Assembly: GCA_949130495.1 (NCBI GenBank)
Contig: OX422214.1
Coordinates: forward strand, 257,118,187-257,182,186
DNA from: Sambucus nigra
Lineage: Eukaryota; Streptophyta; Magnoliopsida; Dipsacales; Adoxaceae
Length of the DNA stretch: 64,000 nt
Reading direction: 5' to 3'
The notes beneath the pieces were generated by a model. That model was not told where the DNA came from. It made no database searches and worked only from the letters and a program-made list of their open reading frames with translations. Numbering within the stretch: the stretch's first letter is position 1; each line of letters starts with the position of its first letter. Shown here piece by piece: positions 1 to 12,913 of this stretch. A program made the translations under genes and the position numbers.

Positions 1-1340
1 TTTGTAGAGAACCATTCAAACTAATTTTCAACCCGCGCGATGCATGGGCACTTTGAAGAATCATCATAGTTAAAAAACCTTTAAACTATGATATATGAAG
101 ATTGTCAATACAAAAAGTTATATCACACACTTTCATAGAAATATCTATGCACGACACATTTACACAATCTTTCCTTTTAATCACATTTGTGATATCAAGT
201 GTCAACCCAAATTATATTTATCAAGTACATAAACAAAATTAGCGCTAGCCATGAATCCAAATAATTTGAAAGCATGCACCGTAAAAAAAAATAAAGATAC
301 AAAGATATTACAATTTGTTAATATGAAACCAATGTTCCACAAAATAGTGTTGAGAGATTTGAAATATGTTTACAAATCTGACAAATTATAATTGGATATA
401 ATTTCAAGCACAGCTTAAATACAAATATCAGTTCCCAAAAAACAATATGTTTAATATTTTATTATTTCAATATAATTATTTAATTTAATCAGTATTATAA
501 TTATTTTATTGTTTCAATATGTTAGTTCCCAGAGCTAATAATACCAGCCATCCTATTCCAAAATCAAACCGACCTCGCGAGCCTTCAGCTCTGAAACCGG
601 TGACGACGACCCTAAACTTCGCTCCCCAATGTACAATAAAAGAGGTCGGGCTTGTGCGACATGATCAGAGAGAGAGAGTTCTGGTCAAAGTCACATGGGA
701 TATTGTGGATTTTGATCAATTTAGGCATAGAATCCTAACACAATTGGCTTTTATTTCATATTCTTCATTAGCTCTTTGATTTACAAACGGCGGTGGGGAC
801 TGCACAATCTACTTGATGTATGGTGGTGATTCAAGCCGTTTTTAATTCCCTATTTTCTGTTTGTAGTGGATTCTCCATCTCCCGACCGATCAAAATAATC
901 ACCTCACGGATCATCTCAAATATAATTGAATTTTTGACAACCCATAGTAGATCGACGACCATCTCGGGGTTGAAGTTTTCTGGGTACTGATGTCGGTGGT
1001 TTATCCAATAACTTGAAGCAGATAAAATGGATGATGAAACTCGAAACCAATCAAATGGCCCGAAATCTCCAAGACGAATGGTGCCCTGACCTCGAGGTCG
1101 ACCTTCACGTGAGCCGGTGATTCCTCACAAAAATTACCAGCAGAGTCTATATTTTTCCTGTGGATTCTCTTGTACTCGGTTGATTATGAACCGACTCTAC
1201 CATCTTGACGGGATAGAAATTTTACTTCCGGAGGTTGCATCTAGGTGGTTCAGATGAGATAGGAGATCCTAAATTTGTCTGCTGCGTTTTCGGCTTTAAT
1301 TTAGCCGGATATGAGGAGGCGTGGAGATAAAAAGAGATAA
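1..1340. other. Left flank, no gene recognised
   Basis: This stretch is AT-rich up to about 500, then more mixed in composition. One 86-codon open frame (519-779, plus strand) has no family resemblance I can recognise and no flanking splice signals that would make a convincing exon. No terminal repeats, transposase motifs or RNA genes were seen. It is the pre-insertion left flank of the copia element, whose 5-bp target duplication AGTAA occupies 1341-1345. Confidence 0.5.
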
Positions 1341-1345
1341 AGTAA

Positions 1346-2355
1346 TGAGAGTGCGCTTTTATTCAAACAAAGAAATTATTTAATTAAACTCAGTTTTTCA
1401 ATTAAATCCTAAAACATGCATCTAGGTGTGATTGAAGACAATATGATCATGCAAGAACATTCAATCATAACCAAACACACAAATGAGGAAAAATCCCCCA
1501 AATGGGCAAAATCTTTTTTATTTTCACTATAATTTGTAAAGAACGGTTTACACGGATTATACTGAAAACAAGAGTGACATACGAAATACCCTCAGATGTC
1601 GGTTCCGATGTCTTCGGTTGGAATCTCCCATAAGAACTTCAGATGGGCAACAATGGAAAATAGTCGGCTTCTCCACAAGTTACTCCAGAGAAGTAAAAAC
1701 GATCCGTTGAAGGTTTAAAGATTCACACATATATGGGAATGGTTTTGTGAATCAAAAAGGCATGAAACCTTAAAAATTTGAAGTCCGTTTTGTGGGCTGT
1801 AAATCACAAAAACGTGTACGAAAAAGACTTGGAAAAACGTGCAGAATGGGTACAGATATTTATACGAAAATTGAGGCGGCGACGTCGCTCGAACGACATA
1901 GGCATGTCGCTCGAACGAGACAACTTGTCGCTCGAACGAGATCGCGCGACATCCTTATGTCACTTGAACGACAGAGAGATGTCGTTTAACGAGCTTGACG
2001 ACCAAGAAAAGTCCGCTTCTACACTTAGAAATTTTTTTGCTTTTGAGTTAAAAATAAATCAGACTTCGAAAAATATTTTTTTAAACATTCCCAAATATTT
2101 ATGCAAATATTAAAAACTCCAATAAACCATTTTACCAATAACGCGAAGTGGGGTAGAGGGAATGGTTGAGCAGCACGTTGCATGTAACATGATGCACATG
2201 TGAAGATGGTGGATGCATGGATTCGAATCAAGGCTGTCGCGAATGATCGTGTTGACGTGCTGAATGTAGCGCTATCAGACATGCATACTGTGATGTAGGG
2301 CCAATAGAAAATTCCTTGATTCTTCCTCGGACATTTATAAAATTATGTCCTTACA
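1346..2355 (-). repeat. 3' LTR of the copia element
   Basis: It matches 39989-40958 along its whole length and is about 40 bp longer. Read on the minus strand it begins TGTAAGGACATAA next to a polypurine tract. Around 1885-1990 it has three copies of the short palindrome CTCGAACGAG (or a near match) in a GTCGCTCGAACGA repeat; the other LTR keeps only one, which explains most of the length difference. Many substitutions separate the two LTRs, so this insertion is old compared with the gypsy copies nested in it. Confidence 0.9.
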
Positions 2356-3885
2356 AATCTCCCCCTATGTCTATGCCGGTACATATATAAAAAAATCCGA
2401 ATTATGCTATCTCCATAAAGCAAATGACATAAAAGATAATATCCCCATTAAACCCTCAAACTGAGAATACTAACTGACATGTCGTCAATCAAACTTCAAC
2501 ATCTTTAAATCTTCAGAAACTCTCAAACCTTTTCTCATCAGGGTGTGCAATCCAATAATCATCAACTTTGTACCTACACACATGAGATAAAGCAGATACC
2601 CGTGACACGCAACAGTTTGAAATATAATGATATGCAAAAATCGAATCACTTAAGCTTAAGCAAAACAATTCTCCCCCATTATTCATTCTCCCCCGTTTTA
2701 TGATGTCCCCAAATAGACAGATATGAAAAGCACAAATAAATGCGAATCGAGAATGCTACAAGGTAATAAACGTTCTATTTTTGAATTTTTCAAAAAAAAT
2801 TCACACAAAATATACAACAAAGAATCACACCATGAAAGAACACAAAAACAACCAAGTCGATGATAGCGGAAATGTAGGGGTGTGAACAAATTCGATAGAA
2901 AAATTAATGCATACAAACCTAATATATATGCACGATGAATATCGGATATTTTAACAAATGAACTCATCCTTAGGTGTAAAAAGATGGAATTATAAGAAAT
3001 TGACTCAATCAAATCAGCAAATCAGAGCTCAAAGTGATTTCCACACCAATAACGTCCAAAATTATTTAATGCTTTTTTAGGACTTTCAAGGAAGTGCAAA
3101 CCCGTTTAAATTCTCCAACCAAACTCCCTCAGATTTATATTTTGTTTAGAGATGATCTAAATTCTCAAACATTGGAGAATTGATGGAGAAACCTAATGGA
3201 CCATATTCGGCATGTATTGCCTTTTATTGCCTTTAAATTTTTCGGGTTTTTATAACCTCTGTGGACTCTGGATAATAAAATATTTCAATTTTTTAGGTTC
3301 GATATAACGGTGGCTTAGTGTTCGCAAAGGCCAAATGAACCTTTCGTAGCCCTTCCCCGTTTTAAAATACCACACAATCTCACCAAACGATTTTTACATG
3401 CATTCCAATCTTGTCAAGTTTTATCGCATAGGGTTCATTGTATAGACAGAATTGAGACGGAAACACTCAAGCCAATATGTGATAGACAAGTACAATAATC
3501 AAATAAAGCCGTGATGTGGCTATAAAGGAGATAAGGAGCCAAACATGTAAAAAGATATCACTAATCACATCTCAAAGACTCCAATCAATGTAAAGCACAT
3601 GGATGAAATGATGTAGTGTCTCAAATCACTATCAAACAGTCACGTGAAAAATGGAAATAAAAGTTGTGACTCGGCTATCTTAAATGCTCATCCATAAGAG
3701 GTGTAAACAAAATACAAAAATCTTTTTGTGCTTTTCTAAAATTTTTATAAAAAGAACATTTTTTTGGATTTTTTCGAAAAAAAATACAAAGCAAAAGAAT
3801 AATAATACAAATGATACAAACTAGCAATAGGAATCATATGATATGAACATGACAATGCATCATATCCTAGACACGGACCATCCCC
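2356..3885 (-). other. Copia 3' non-coding region with three polypurine tracts
   Basis: This lies between the RNase H stop (3886) and the 3' LTR. On the minus strand there is a polypurine tract directly against the LTR (2356-2366, AGGGGGAGATT) and two more GGGGGAG tracts at 2671-2677 and 2688-2694. Multiple such tracts are a described feature of Sireviruses. The 104-codon frame at 2698-3012 on the minus strand resembles nothing I recognise, and I do not call it an envelope-like gene. The rest is AT-rich and non-coding. Confidence 0.7.
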
Positions 3886-6477
3886 TCAGTCAACGGTGCG
3901 AATCCCTAAAGACTTCCCAAGACTCTCAAATCTAAGGGCATCTAAAGGTTTTGTGAAAATATCGGCTAACTGAAGGTTGGTGGGTACGAAACTCAGAGAT
4001 ACGACTTTCTCCTCAACTAACTGACATATAAAGTGCTCGCGTATCCTGATGTGATTTGTGCGTGAATGTTGGACCGGATTATGACATATGTGTATCGCGC
4101 TCGTATTATCACTCGAGATGGTCATGGTGTCCTGTGAAATCCCATAATCCTCCAACCTTTTCTTCATCCACAAGAGTTGCGTGCAACAACTCCCAGTGAC
4201 GATGTACTCAGCCTACGCAGTGGACAAAAAGATGGAGTTTTGCTTCTTGCTCAGCCAGGAGACAAGAGCATAACCAAAGTAGAAACACCCACCAGAAGTG
4301 CTCCTATAACCATCTACATTCCCGGCCCAATCGGCATCCGAATAGGCGAACAGACGGTCATCAGTATCAAAGGAATACCAAATACCGTAGGAGAGAGTCC
4401 CACTCACGTATTTGATAATATGTTTTAGAGCGAGTAAGTGTGACTCTTTCGGGGATGCCTAATATAGCGCACAGACTCCAACACTAAAGGTTATATCGGG
4501 TCGACTGGAAATCAAGTAGAGAAGACTACCTATCATACTCCGATACAAGGTTTGCCCTACGTCCTTACCTGAAGCGTCCTTACTAAGCTTGATAGAAGTG
4601 CTCGTAGGTGTACGTGCATGCTTAGTGGAGTCTAAACCAAATTTATTCACTAGGTCTCTAGCATACTTGTATTGGGAGATGAACATCCCAGCCTCTAGCT
4701 GATGAACCTGGCGACCAAGGAAGAAAGTAAGCTCACCTACCATGTTCATCTCAAACTCACTTTTCATCTCCTCCTCAAAGTGATGAGCATGTTGGGAGAA
4801 CGTAGATCCAAAGACTATGTCGTCCACATAAACCTGGGCAACCAAAATAGCACTGTCATCTCTCCTGAAGAAGAACGCCATATTAACTCCCGCTCTCTTG
4901 AAGCCACGGGCTAAGAGATAGGAAGTAAGCCTCTCGTACTAAGCACGGGGTGCTTGCTTCAAATCATACAAGGTTTTCCTCAGATAGTAGACGTGCTCCG
5001 AGTGCTTAGGGTCTTCAAACCCATTTAATTGTTCCACGTAAACCTCCTCCTGTAGAATGTCATTTAGAAAGGCACTATTGACATCCATCTGATATAGCCT
5101 GAAGCGCAGATGACATGTGATGGCGAGTAGTAAGCGGACGGACTCAAGCCTTGCAACAGGAGCAAATGTCTCCCCAAAGTCTACACCCTCTATCTGTGTG
5201 TAGCCTTGAGCGACCAACCTAGCCTTGTTTCTGATTATGGTACCATTTTTATTCATTTTATTCTTGAAAATCCACCTGGTACCTATCACATTCGTCTCAC
5301 TAGGTCGGGGGACAAGTTCCTAGACATTGTTCTTTTCAAACTGAAGCAACTCATCCTGCATAGCAGATATCCAATGTTCATCCTTGAGTGTTTCTTTGTG
5401 ATTCTTGGGCTCGACTGTGGACGTGTAGCAAAAATGACTAACAATGTTCTCTAGTTGAGCACGAGTCTTGACCCCTAAAGTGGGATTGCCTACAATGGTG
5501 GCACTCTTGCGAACCCAAGCAGGTGTGTCCCCTAGAACAGGAGTAGGGTCCACCCTGGATGTGGGATACACGATGGGATCATCAAAAAGGAGTGTGTCAT
5601 CCTCACTCAAATGGGTGAAGTCAACAGACGTCGATGGTTCGTCATCTTGTACAGTAACGTTTATTGACTCCATCATTTTAGAGCTCTTCAGGTTAAAAAC
5701 TCGGTACGCTCTACTATTTGATGAATATCCTAGCAATATTCCCTCGTCGCTTCGGGAGTCAAATTTTTCTAATTGCGCTCTTTCCCGTATAATGTAGCAT
5801 TTACTCCCAAAGACACGAAAATATGTAAGGTTGGGCTTATCTCCAGTCCACAATTCATAGGGCGTTTTAAGTGTGTGTGGACGAAGGTAAACCCTATTCA
5901 CCGTATGGCATGCAGTAGACACTGCCTCTGCCCAAAATCTCCTAGAAAATTTACGACCTAGAGGCATAGATCTAGCCATTTCCTGAATCGTCCTGTTCTT
6001 TCTCTCAACAATCCCATTTTGCTGAGGAGTCTTCACAGCAGAAAACTCATGTTTGATTCCTAGACTATCACAGTAAAGATCTACTTTTTGCTCCATAAAT
6101 TCACTGTCATTATCACTATGCATTCTGTTGATAGTGACACCGTGTTGGTTTTGTAAGACACGACACTTGGTCGTCAGAAACTCAACAATATCGGATTTCT
6201 CTCTCAGAAAACCTACAATCGAATATCTGGAGAAATCATCTACCATCACGAGGATGTACCTCTTACCACCCAGACTCTCTGTACGAGTAGGACCTATGAG
6301 ATCCATGTGTATCAACTCAAGTACTCTTGAAGTGGTAATGGAATTCAACTTCCTGTGGGGGCTACGGATTTGCTTTACCAACTGACAGGGTCCACAAACA
6401 GTGGAAATTGGCTTTCCAAGTGTTGGTAAGCCATGTACTAGGTCATTTTTAGCTAATCGCGTCAAATCTCTAAAGTT
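3886..6477 (-). pseudogene. Copia pol: integrase, reverse transcriptase and RNase H (broken)
   Basis: Read from 6477 downwards. First comes the rest of the GAG-pre-integrase zinc region (CGPCQLVKQ). The integrase core follows, with the first Asp in MDLIGP, the second in SDNDSEF and the Glu in QQNGIVERKNR. RT carries the QMDVNSAFLN region and the catalytic YVDDIVFG at about 4800. RNase H carries YSDADWAG and ends near 3886 with the typical ADIFTKPLD tail. Domain order and motifs are copia. At least four in-frame stops interrupt it: before ELVPRP (about 5319), after QAPRA (about 4938), after CALY (about 4458) and after FLSTA (about 4212). All read TAG where Trp or Gln is expected, as single transitions would produce. 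The 5' end of this block is the junction with the gypsy insertion at 6478-6482; the protease half continues at 14838. Confidence 0.9.
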
Positions 6478-6482
6478 CACGT

Positions 6483-8281
6483 TGTAAGAGGGTACTTTAG
6501 ATTATAGATGGAGGCGTAACCCCTTTTGAGTATGGTAATGATAAGTTAATTATCCCAAGACCTTGGATTAATGATGGGATATACAAACACAAACCCGATG
6601 AAGATGAACTCAAATTAAACTCACAAATCTCTCGTGTATAACTCAAGGGATATTAATGAGTTATAGAAGTAACTTAGGTAGAGAGAGAGAGAGAAGCAAG
6701 CACCCTAGATACACCTTGGTATGCAGGTAAAAACACACCCAACACCCTCAAGAATCTCTGTCAAGTATTAAAAGCCTCACAATAAACACCAATGGTGAGT
6801 GGATAAACCCTCTAGTTTGCAATAACTCTCTCTCTCTCTGATGTGTATCTCTAGTAATAAATCCAGAGTTCTCAGAAAGATCACTAAAAGATCATATCTC
6901 TCCTCAGGGGTGGTTGGGGTCCTTAAATAGCCCCCCACACCATCCCCGAGGCAACTCAGTCATTAAAGACTATGAAAGACATCCCTCAAATTTTATGTCA
7001 CAACATTAAATGCCTGATGCACTAGTTGTCTCAACGTCATAAACTTTAAATGCCAAGACATGCCTTTTGCCTAACCACTGTATGTTAGGGGGCTGTGGTC
7101 GCAGAGGTGGCTCACCAACTGCCTGATAGCCCCAAATACCACGGTGGTTTACTCAAGTGCATGTCTGAAATTGCTTGGCTGGTTAGTGACATTAGATAAA
7201 GCAGATGTGACATTAAGTAGAGGGCTATTTGGTTCATAACTCAACGCCCGATGGAACTTCAAGCTGCTCCGCCCGAGGTTCTACGGTCAGGGTCCTTCGG
7301 TGTTTTTACCAGGTGTATCTAAGATGGTCAAGACAAGCCCTAACGGTGCCTCACTTCTCAATCCTCCAAACCAAGTCCCTCTAAAGTTCCCACGGTGAGG
7401 TCATTCGATAGAGCATGAAAGCTCTCCCAGGCCCTGCCAAGCCTGGTCTCTCGCAAGTACCGTTTGACCTCACATAAACTCACTTATTATTATCGTTACG
7501 TCATTACAACTGTTATAGCTTACAGTCAAAAAATACAATATGATTAATACAACAAGCTAAAATATGAGCTGCCGCGCCAAGCTGCCTCGCTAAGTTGCCA
7601 CGCCTAGGGGTGGGCACGGTCCGGTCCGGTCCGGGTTTTGCCTATTTTTTGGACCGGACCGAATATTCGGCCCTCAAATTTTTTGGACCGAGACCGGACC
7701 GATTAATTCGGTTAACCTACTAATTCGGTCTAGGCTTTTTTCGGTCCGGTCCGGGGTAAAATTCGGTCCTGACCCTATTTTATATATATGTACATTTTAT
7801 GAATTTTTTATCTATTTTTCTCACAAAAAATAATACTCAAAACTCCAAGTGATATTTATATGGGTTTTTTTAACCCAAATAATCAAATGTCTATACATAT
7901 ATAAAATGTTCCAAATTAAATTCATAAGTTATATACATTAATTCAAAAACTATACATAAGAAACACAATAACATTATTTTTATTACATATATATCGGAAT
8001 CGGTCCGGTCCGGTCCAAATCGGTCTTTTAATATAGTGGACCGAGGACCGGACCGGTTTAATCGGTTTTTAGGTTTTGTGAACCGATTTTCAGACCGGTT
8101 TCAAAATAGCCTTAATTTTCGGTTCGGTCCAATCGGTCCATTCGGGTCGATCTTTTTTTTGTCCACCCCTAGCCACGCCTGAGCTGTCACGCTTGAGCTG
8201 CCTCGGTTGATTAATCTTAAACACTATTACTAATTAGGGATTTGTCCATAATCTCAAGATTACCTTCAAGCCCCCTCTACA
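6483..8281 (-). repeat. 3' LTR of gypsy element A, with an inserted MITE
   Basis: From about 6541 it aligns closely with 13669-14832, except for a 575-bp excess at 7605-8179 that is a MITE plus its target duplication. The first 56 or so bases (6483-6540) are absent from the other LTR. Without the MITE it is about 1.2 kb. It contains a GA/CT-rich stretch at about 6680-6695 and CTCTCT near 6825-6840. Confidence 0.85.
7605..8171. mobile_element. hAT-type MITE (567 bp) inside the LTR
   Basis: The terminal inverted repeats are TAGGGGTGGGCA (left) and TGTCCACCCCTA (right). The 8-bp duplication GCCACGCC lies at 7597-7604 and 8172-8179. The sister LTR has the corresponding empty site at about 14723 (with one base changed). 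Many GGTCCGGTCC-type subterminal repeats in both orientations flank a non-coding core. TIR sequence and 8-bp duplication place it in the hAT superfamily. It is non-autonomous and younger than the gypsy insertion, because only one LTR carries it. Confidence 0.9.
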
Positions 8282-8292
8282 TTTTCCCCCTA
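8282..8292 (-). other. Polypurine tract of gypsy element A
   Basis: On the minus strand it reads TAGGGGGAAAA directly before the LTR start TGTAGAGGGG. It fixes the orientation of the element as minus and so shows that the spliced gene next to it runs antisense to the retroelement. Confidence 0.7.
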
Positions 8293-8838
8293 GTGGAGAG
8301 ATTTGCTTGGGACAAGAAATGTCTGCACGAAACATCTCAAACCGACGGACCTTTCCCTATGTGAAAAGATTCAGGCCTCCTCTCCTTTATTCAGGACCAG
8401 AGCATTAGAGTCTCTAAGAGACTCTAAACTTCTCCCCGATGTACCTGAGTCTTAACTAAACAACGTTTTAACTTATGACGAGGGAACATCGTAGCTTTTC
8501 GGGACCGTTGGGACATCTTCTTCGTTAGGAGTTTATTGGCTATGATTGCAGGCGGCCTTGCACGTGCGATAGTGGGAAACTTAAACGACGAACTCCAAAA
8601 TTTCAAACGGCTATACCCAACCACTTAACCTTTTTTTCTCTTACTTTGTCACCGTCTTCTTCAAGCTTCTATTTTCTTTAGAGAGAGAAAGCTTGCGAGA
8701 ACTCCATTGTTGTTAAGCTATTGCTTACCTTCTTCCCCTCTCATCTTCTAAACCGCCGCCTGTGGTTGTGATCCTCCATTCTCGTTATTCAAACCCTGCT
8801 TGCTCGAAGTTTTCCTGTTACCTTATCGTCATTTGCCA

Positions 8839-11800
8839 TGGCATCCTCAAGCAACCCCGCTATCTCTGCTATCGGTGCTCCGTCTGCCACCACCACTGCT
8901 GCCTCGTCTTGGATGTTGCCCGTCAGGAACAGCTGAGGTTTTATCGTCGTTCTCCTATTTTTGGAGAAGGTGATGATTTTGCTGTTGCCTGCAAGACTCT
9001 GCATTTCTCTTCTAAGTTTGACGCCTACTGTTGGGTGACGAAGACGAAGATTCTTCTGAGTGGGGCTCTCTTCCTCCAGAGGGAACTCTTCGATTTCGCC
9101 TGGAGCGATGGGACTTCCCATGGTCCCATATTGACTTCGAAGCACCCGGGGGATCTCCTGCCCACTTTGCTTCCTGGATCTCCCATATGCAAAGTTCCTA
9201 TGCTGGTATTCTCACCAAGCTTGGGTTGCAACGGGCTAAATGGTTTGGTGAGTTCACTCTCGAAGAATAATGTTGCCCTTCCCATCCTGATTTCTCGATG
9301 GAGCGTTACTACTCATACGTTCATCGCTGCGTGGGGCGATTTCATCATAACTTTGGAAGATGTGTGCGAGCTCCTGGGCCTCGATGCAACAGGTCATGAG
9401 CTCTATACTGATGAGGCTCTAGATGATCAAGAGGCTGCCGACCGTTTGGAGTTGGATCGTATATGCCGAAGCTGCATCGGTTCGTTCAATAAGGCTACCT
9501 TCTCTCCTCTGATTAATTATTTCTTCAAGGGTTCTGGTGAAGGCAGTTCTTCAACAAATGCTCCTGGTCAAGGTACACCGTTGGAACTTCCTGCCTATAT
9601 TCTTGTGATTCTCTCCCATTTCCTTTTGACGGAAAAACCCAACGACCAGCCCCGAAGGGACCTTATCAATATGTCCCTTCGTTTGGCCCGGGGCATAAAA
9701 CTTCCACTGACTGCAATTGCCTTGGGATCCCTCTACACCTGACTGGATAGAACTTTGCTCGATATGGAACGATCGCTTAGCCGTTATAACTTAGCCAATT
9801 TTGCCAACGGCGTCCTTTTAACCGGCTTCCTTTACTTTCGTTTCCCTGTCGTAGCGACCAAAACCAACTGTCCTCCTTCGGGGGAGATAATTATCCCCCC
9901 ATGGTCCTTTATTTATCATAGGAGACAAAGCCGGAAGGAGTTAATCTCTGTGCTTGATAGCTTTGAGAACTTCGTCATGAGGCCCTACCAAGAGGAAGTC
10001 TTCTTTCATACTTATGGATTTTTTCAACATGAAGCGAGGATGGTACAGGCCCCCACCATGGATATTGAGGATCCCTCGCTGGCTGTGGTCCTTCTGTTCT
10101 CCCCGGGATATCTGCCTTCTTACACCGAGTGGGGATATACTAGTGAGCACTATAATCCCAACTGATGCAGCCGCCAGTTTGGGTTTGACCAGGTGGCTCC
10201 TCGTCCAGTGTTTCAATCGTCAAACCCCAAGGTTTCCTTCAGTGAGGCGTGTTCTCTATTTTCTTCAACCGCTGCGTGGGGAATAAGTTCTACAATGGCT
10301 GGGCGAGTCACCATACCCAGCATTACTGGGCAAGGGGATGTGACCCCTCTGTTTGCAACAAAATACTGGCCGAAACAACTGGCTGAAATTGATGAGTTCG
10401 TTGAGGGAGATCCAGTGTATCCTCCCGTTTCTTCATTTTCTGCCTTAGAGTTGGGGTTAAAAGGAAACTCCGTACTTGGGATGGAATTCCCTCTAAGTAC
10501 GACCCCCAAGGCACCTCTTACTGAGCTTCCCCCACTCTGTTCCATGATCCCCGTTGCCACGCCCAAACCCAAAACCGTTGCAGCCCCGAAGAAACCTGCC
10601 TCTTCAACTGAAGCTACTACCGGCGAGGTGCCTTCTCAACCACCTGCCAAGAAGGCGAAAACAGCCAAGAGTGGGGCATCAAAGTCAAAATCTAAGTCCC
10701 AGAAGCCCCAGACTCCCGTGGAAGCCTTCCCCATAGCCTCCGTTCCTCCTCCCATGTCTGCCGAAGTGGTTGAGAGCTTAAGACAGGAAGCCCAGGCGGA
10801 GATAGCTCGAATAAACGCTGAGTATCAATGGCACGCTGTCGTTGTTCCTTCTTCGGTTGCTTTTCCCCCGGTCGTGGTTGATCCCATGGAGCCAACGGCA
10901 AGAAGGAGAAAGAGTTCAAGGGTCCCTCGAGATATTGGTACTAGTGCGGCGGGGGCAAGGAAGAAGACCTTGGGTACCAAGTCTCAGAGGAAGCAAACTC
11001 CTGAGGTGCATCGAACTCCTGAGGTGCATCTCTCTCCTGAGGTGCATCTCTCTCCCTCTGTTACTTCCACTCCTCCTTATTCGCCCGTGGTTATATCTTC
11101 TCGTTCCCCTTCTGAATCTGAGGTATGTATACTTGATTTACTTATTTCCTTTTTTGCTTAAGGCAAGCTTCATTTGCTTATTATTTTTTTTTCTTGATAA
11201 CCATGGTGCAGGGGGTTGAAGAGGAAAGACCCAATCCCCCTAGTCCTCTCGTGAGACCTTTTGTGGGCGGACGCTTCGGTATTTCTCGTACCGATGTGAC
11301 TCCTCCCCGTTCCCCCATGACGGGGCTCACTTATTCTCGCCGATCAGCCTCCCAACGTGCTAGGGAAGTTGTTGTGGGAGGTGATGCTGTTGAGCCTGTG
11401 GGTGTCTCTTCGCCACCAGAGGCAACCCAACTCGAGACAACACTCTCAGTCTCCTCTGATTTACCTACTCCATCTGAGATCCCTCTGCCCATTGTTCTGG
11501 TTGAAGAAAGTGAGACCGAGGTATGATTTCCTCTATAGTTTATTTGGTATAGCATATTTTCGGTCCCACCCCTTTATTTATTTATCTTGCTGAACCTCGA
11601 GATGTTTTGGGTGCCCCAGGTTGAAATATCGTCGTTGTTAGCTAACATTCTTCTTCCAACGATGCTGATGAGACCTCTGACCGTTATTCCCCTTTTCAGT
11701 GCCACAACCGAGGTAAGTAACACCTAGAGAGATTTCTTCGCTTTTTTTTGTACTTATTCATTTTTTCTAATACTTGCCTTCATGTCACAGCTTTCTCCCG

Positions 11801-12913
11801 ATCTTGTACCCCCTACTTCTCTTGGTGGTCTTCATGCATACGAGGCCAAGGTTGGTGCTCTTGTCCAGCATAGTGGCTCTTCGGCGCCCCTCCATGTTGG
11901 GGCTTCGTTTGGGAGTCTATCATCTTCTCCCGATGAATCCCCTATGCTGGCCTTGGTGCCTTATGTAGGTGAGAGGTTTTGCCGAGCGTTGAGGCTTCTG
12001 CGACCAGGGACCCCGTTGTGGCTTCTAAGGCCACGATCCCGCCCCCAACGGTTCCTGTCCCTGCAGCTGCCACAATGACTCCCGTTCTTGCCCCTGCAGT
12101 GACTGAGGTATTTTTGTTACTTCTCATGAGCTTCCACCTTATAACGGTGACTTAACAACTAAAACGCTTGTTAAGATTTTTCATAAACTCCACCTTATAA
12201 CGGTGACTTAACAAAGAAAACGCTTGTTAATATTTTTCATAAACTCCACCTTATAACAGTGACTTAACAACGAAAACGCTTGTTAAGATTTTTATAGACT
12301 TATTATGCCCTCTATCTCTTCTCAGGTTGCTCGGGAAGATTCTCCCCCAGTTCTTTCGCCTATGGGCTCACCCCATCGGGAACCTGCTCTTTCGGAAAAC
12401 TCTGGTCATGATGATCAAGGTTCCACGACTGGTGCTGCAGCAGAGAGCGAACTTCTTCTTCCTGACTTGGCTCCTCACACTTTCTGCCTGATGGTGCTTC
12501 GGAAGTCTCCACAAATGCCTGTCAACCATCGCTTGGTGATTGAACAACTGGTGAAGCGTCACCCTGAGACCTTCACATCGGATTGCCTGCGTTCCAATAT
12601 TCACGTGATGAGTCACAAACTTCAAGGCATGGCGATCGTTATTGCTGAAATTGCCAGTTCTCCTACTGCAAGCGTTACCAGATCCCTCCTTAACCAATTT
12701 TTGGGTTTTCTAAGGGAGTTGGGGCGTGATGGTTTCCATTTTGACTGGCTTATAACACATTTAAAGACTTTGAAGAACCAGGAACTGATCGGCCAGAGGG
12801 AAGTGCTACGAAAGCATCAGGAGGACCAGCGAGCTGAGGAAGCTAATTTGGTCGCCTTAGCACCCCTTTTAGAAGCAGTGGATCAAGAGGTAAAGGATGC
12901 CGAAGAATATTAG
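8839..12913 (+). pseudogene. Antisense extra gene of gypsy element A: plant mobile domain protein with introns (degenerate)
   Basis: A likely start is the ATG at 8839 (MASSSNPAIS). The frame then shifts between 8.9-kb, 9.03-9.27-kb and 9.2-9.74-kb segments, with further breaks near 9742-9755 and 10165-10193. The segment around 9290-9400 (LISRWSVTTHTF, then ITLEDVCELLGL) is the hallmark of the plant mobile domain family found in plant transposons. The part after 9755 continues the family and ends around YNPN..RQFGFDQ. A Pro/Ser/Lys-rich tail with nuclear-localisation-like KKAKTAK follows. Four introns are well marked: 11123-11211, 11521-11619, 11713-11790 and 12108-12325. Each follows an exon ending GAG with GTATGT, GTATGA, GTAAGT or GTATTT, and each ends CAG. 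The last exon closes at 12913. Function is unknown. It runs antisense to its host retroelement. At least three frameshifts make it a pseudogene as it stands. Confidence 0.75.
12132..12296 (+). repeat. Three 56-bp tandem repeats inside an intron
   Basis: Units start at 12132, 12188 and 12244. Each has CCACCTTATAACGGTGACTT near its start and AACGCTTGTTAA near its end, with a few substitutions. They fill most of the fourth intron of the antisense gene and so do not alter its predicted protein. Confidence 0.9.

Noticed and set aside
519..779. 86-codon open frame in the left flank
   Set aside because: No recognisable domain, no splice context and no evidence of conservation available from the sequence.
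2698..3012. Possible envelope-like gene before the copia 3' LTR
   Set aside because: Some SIRE elements carry one, but this frame is only 104 codons with no signal peptide plus transmembrane and coiled-coil pattern.
8424..10572. Minus-strand frames opposite the PMD gene (for example 8789-9145, 10213-10572)
   Set aside because: They are shadows of the plus-strand gene, whose protein motifs and introns are coherent.
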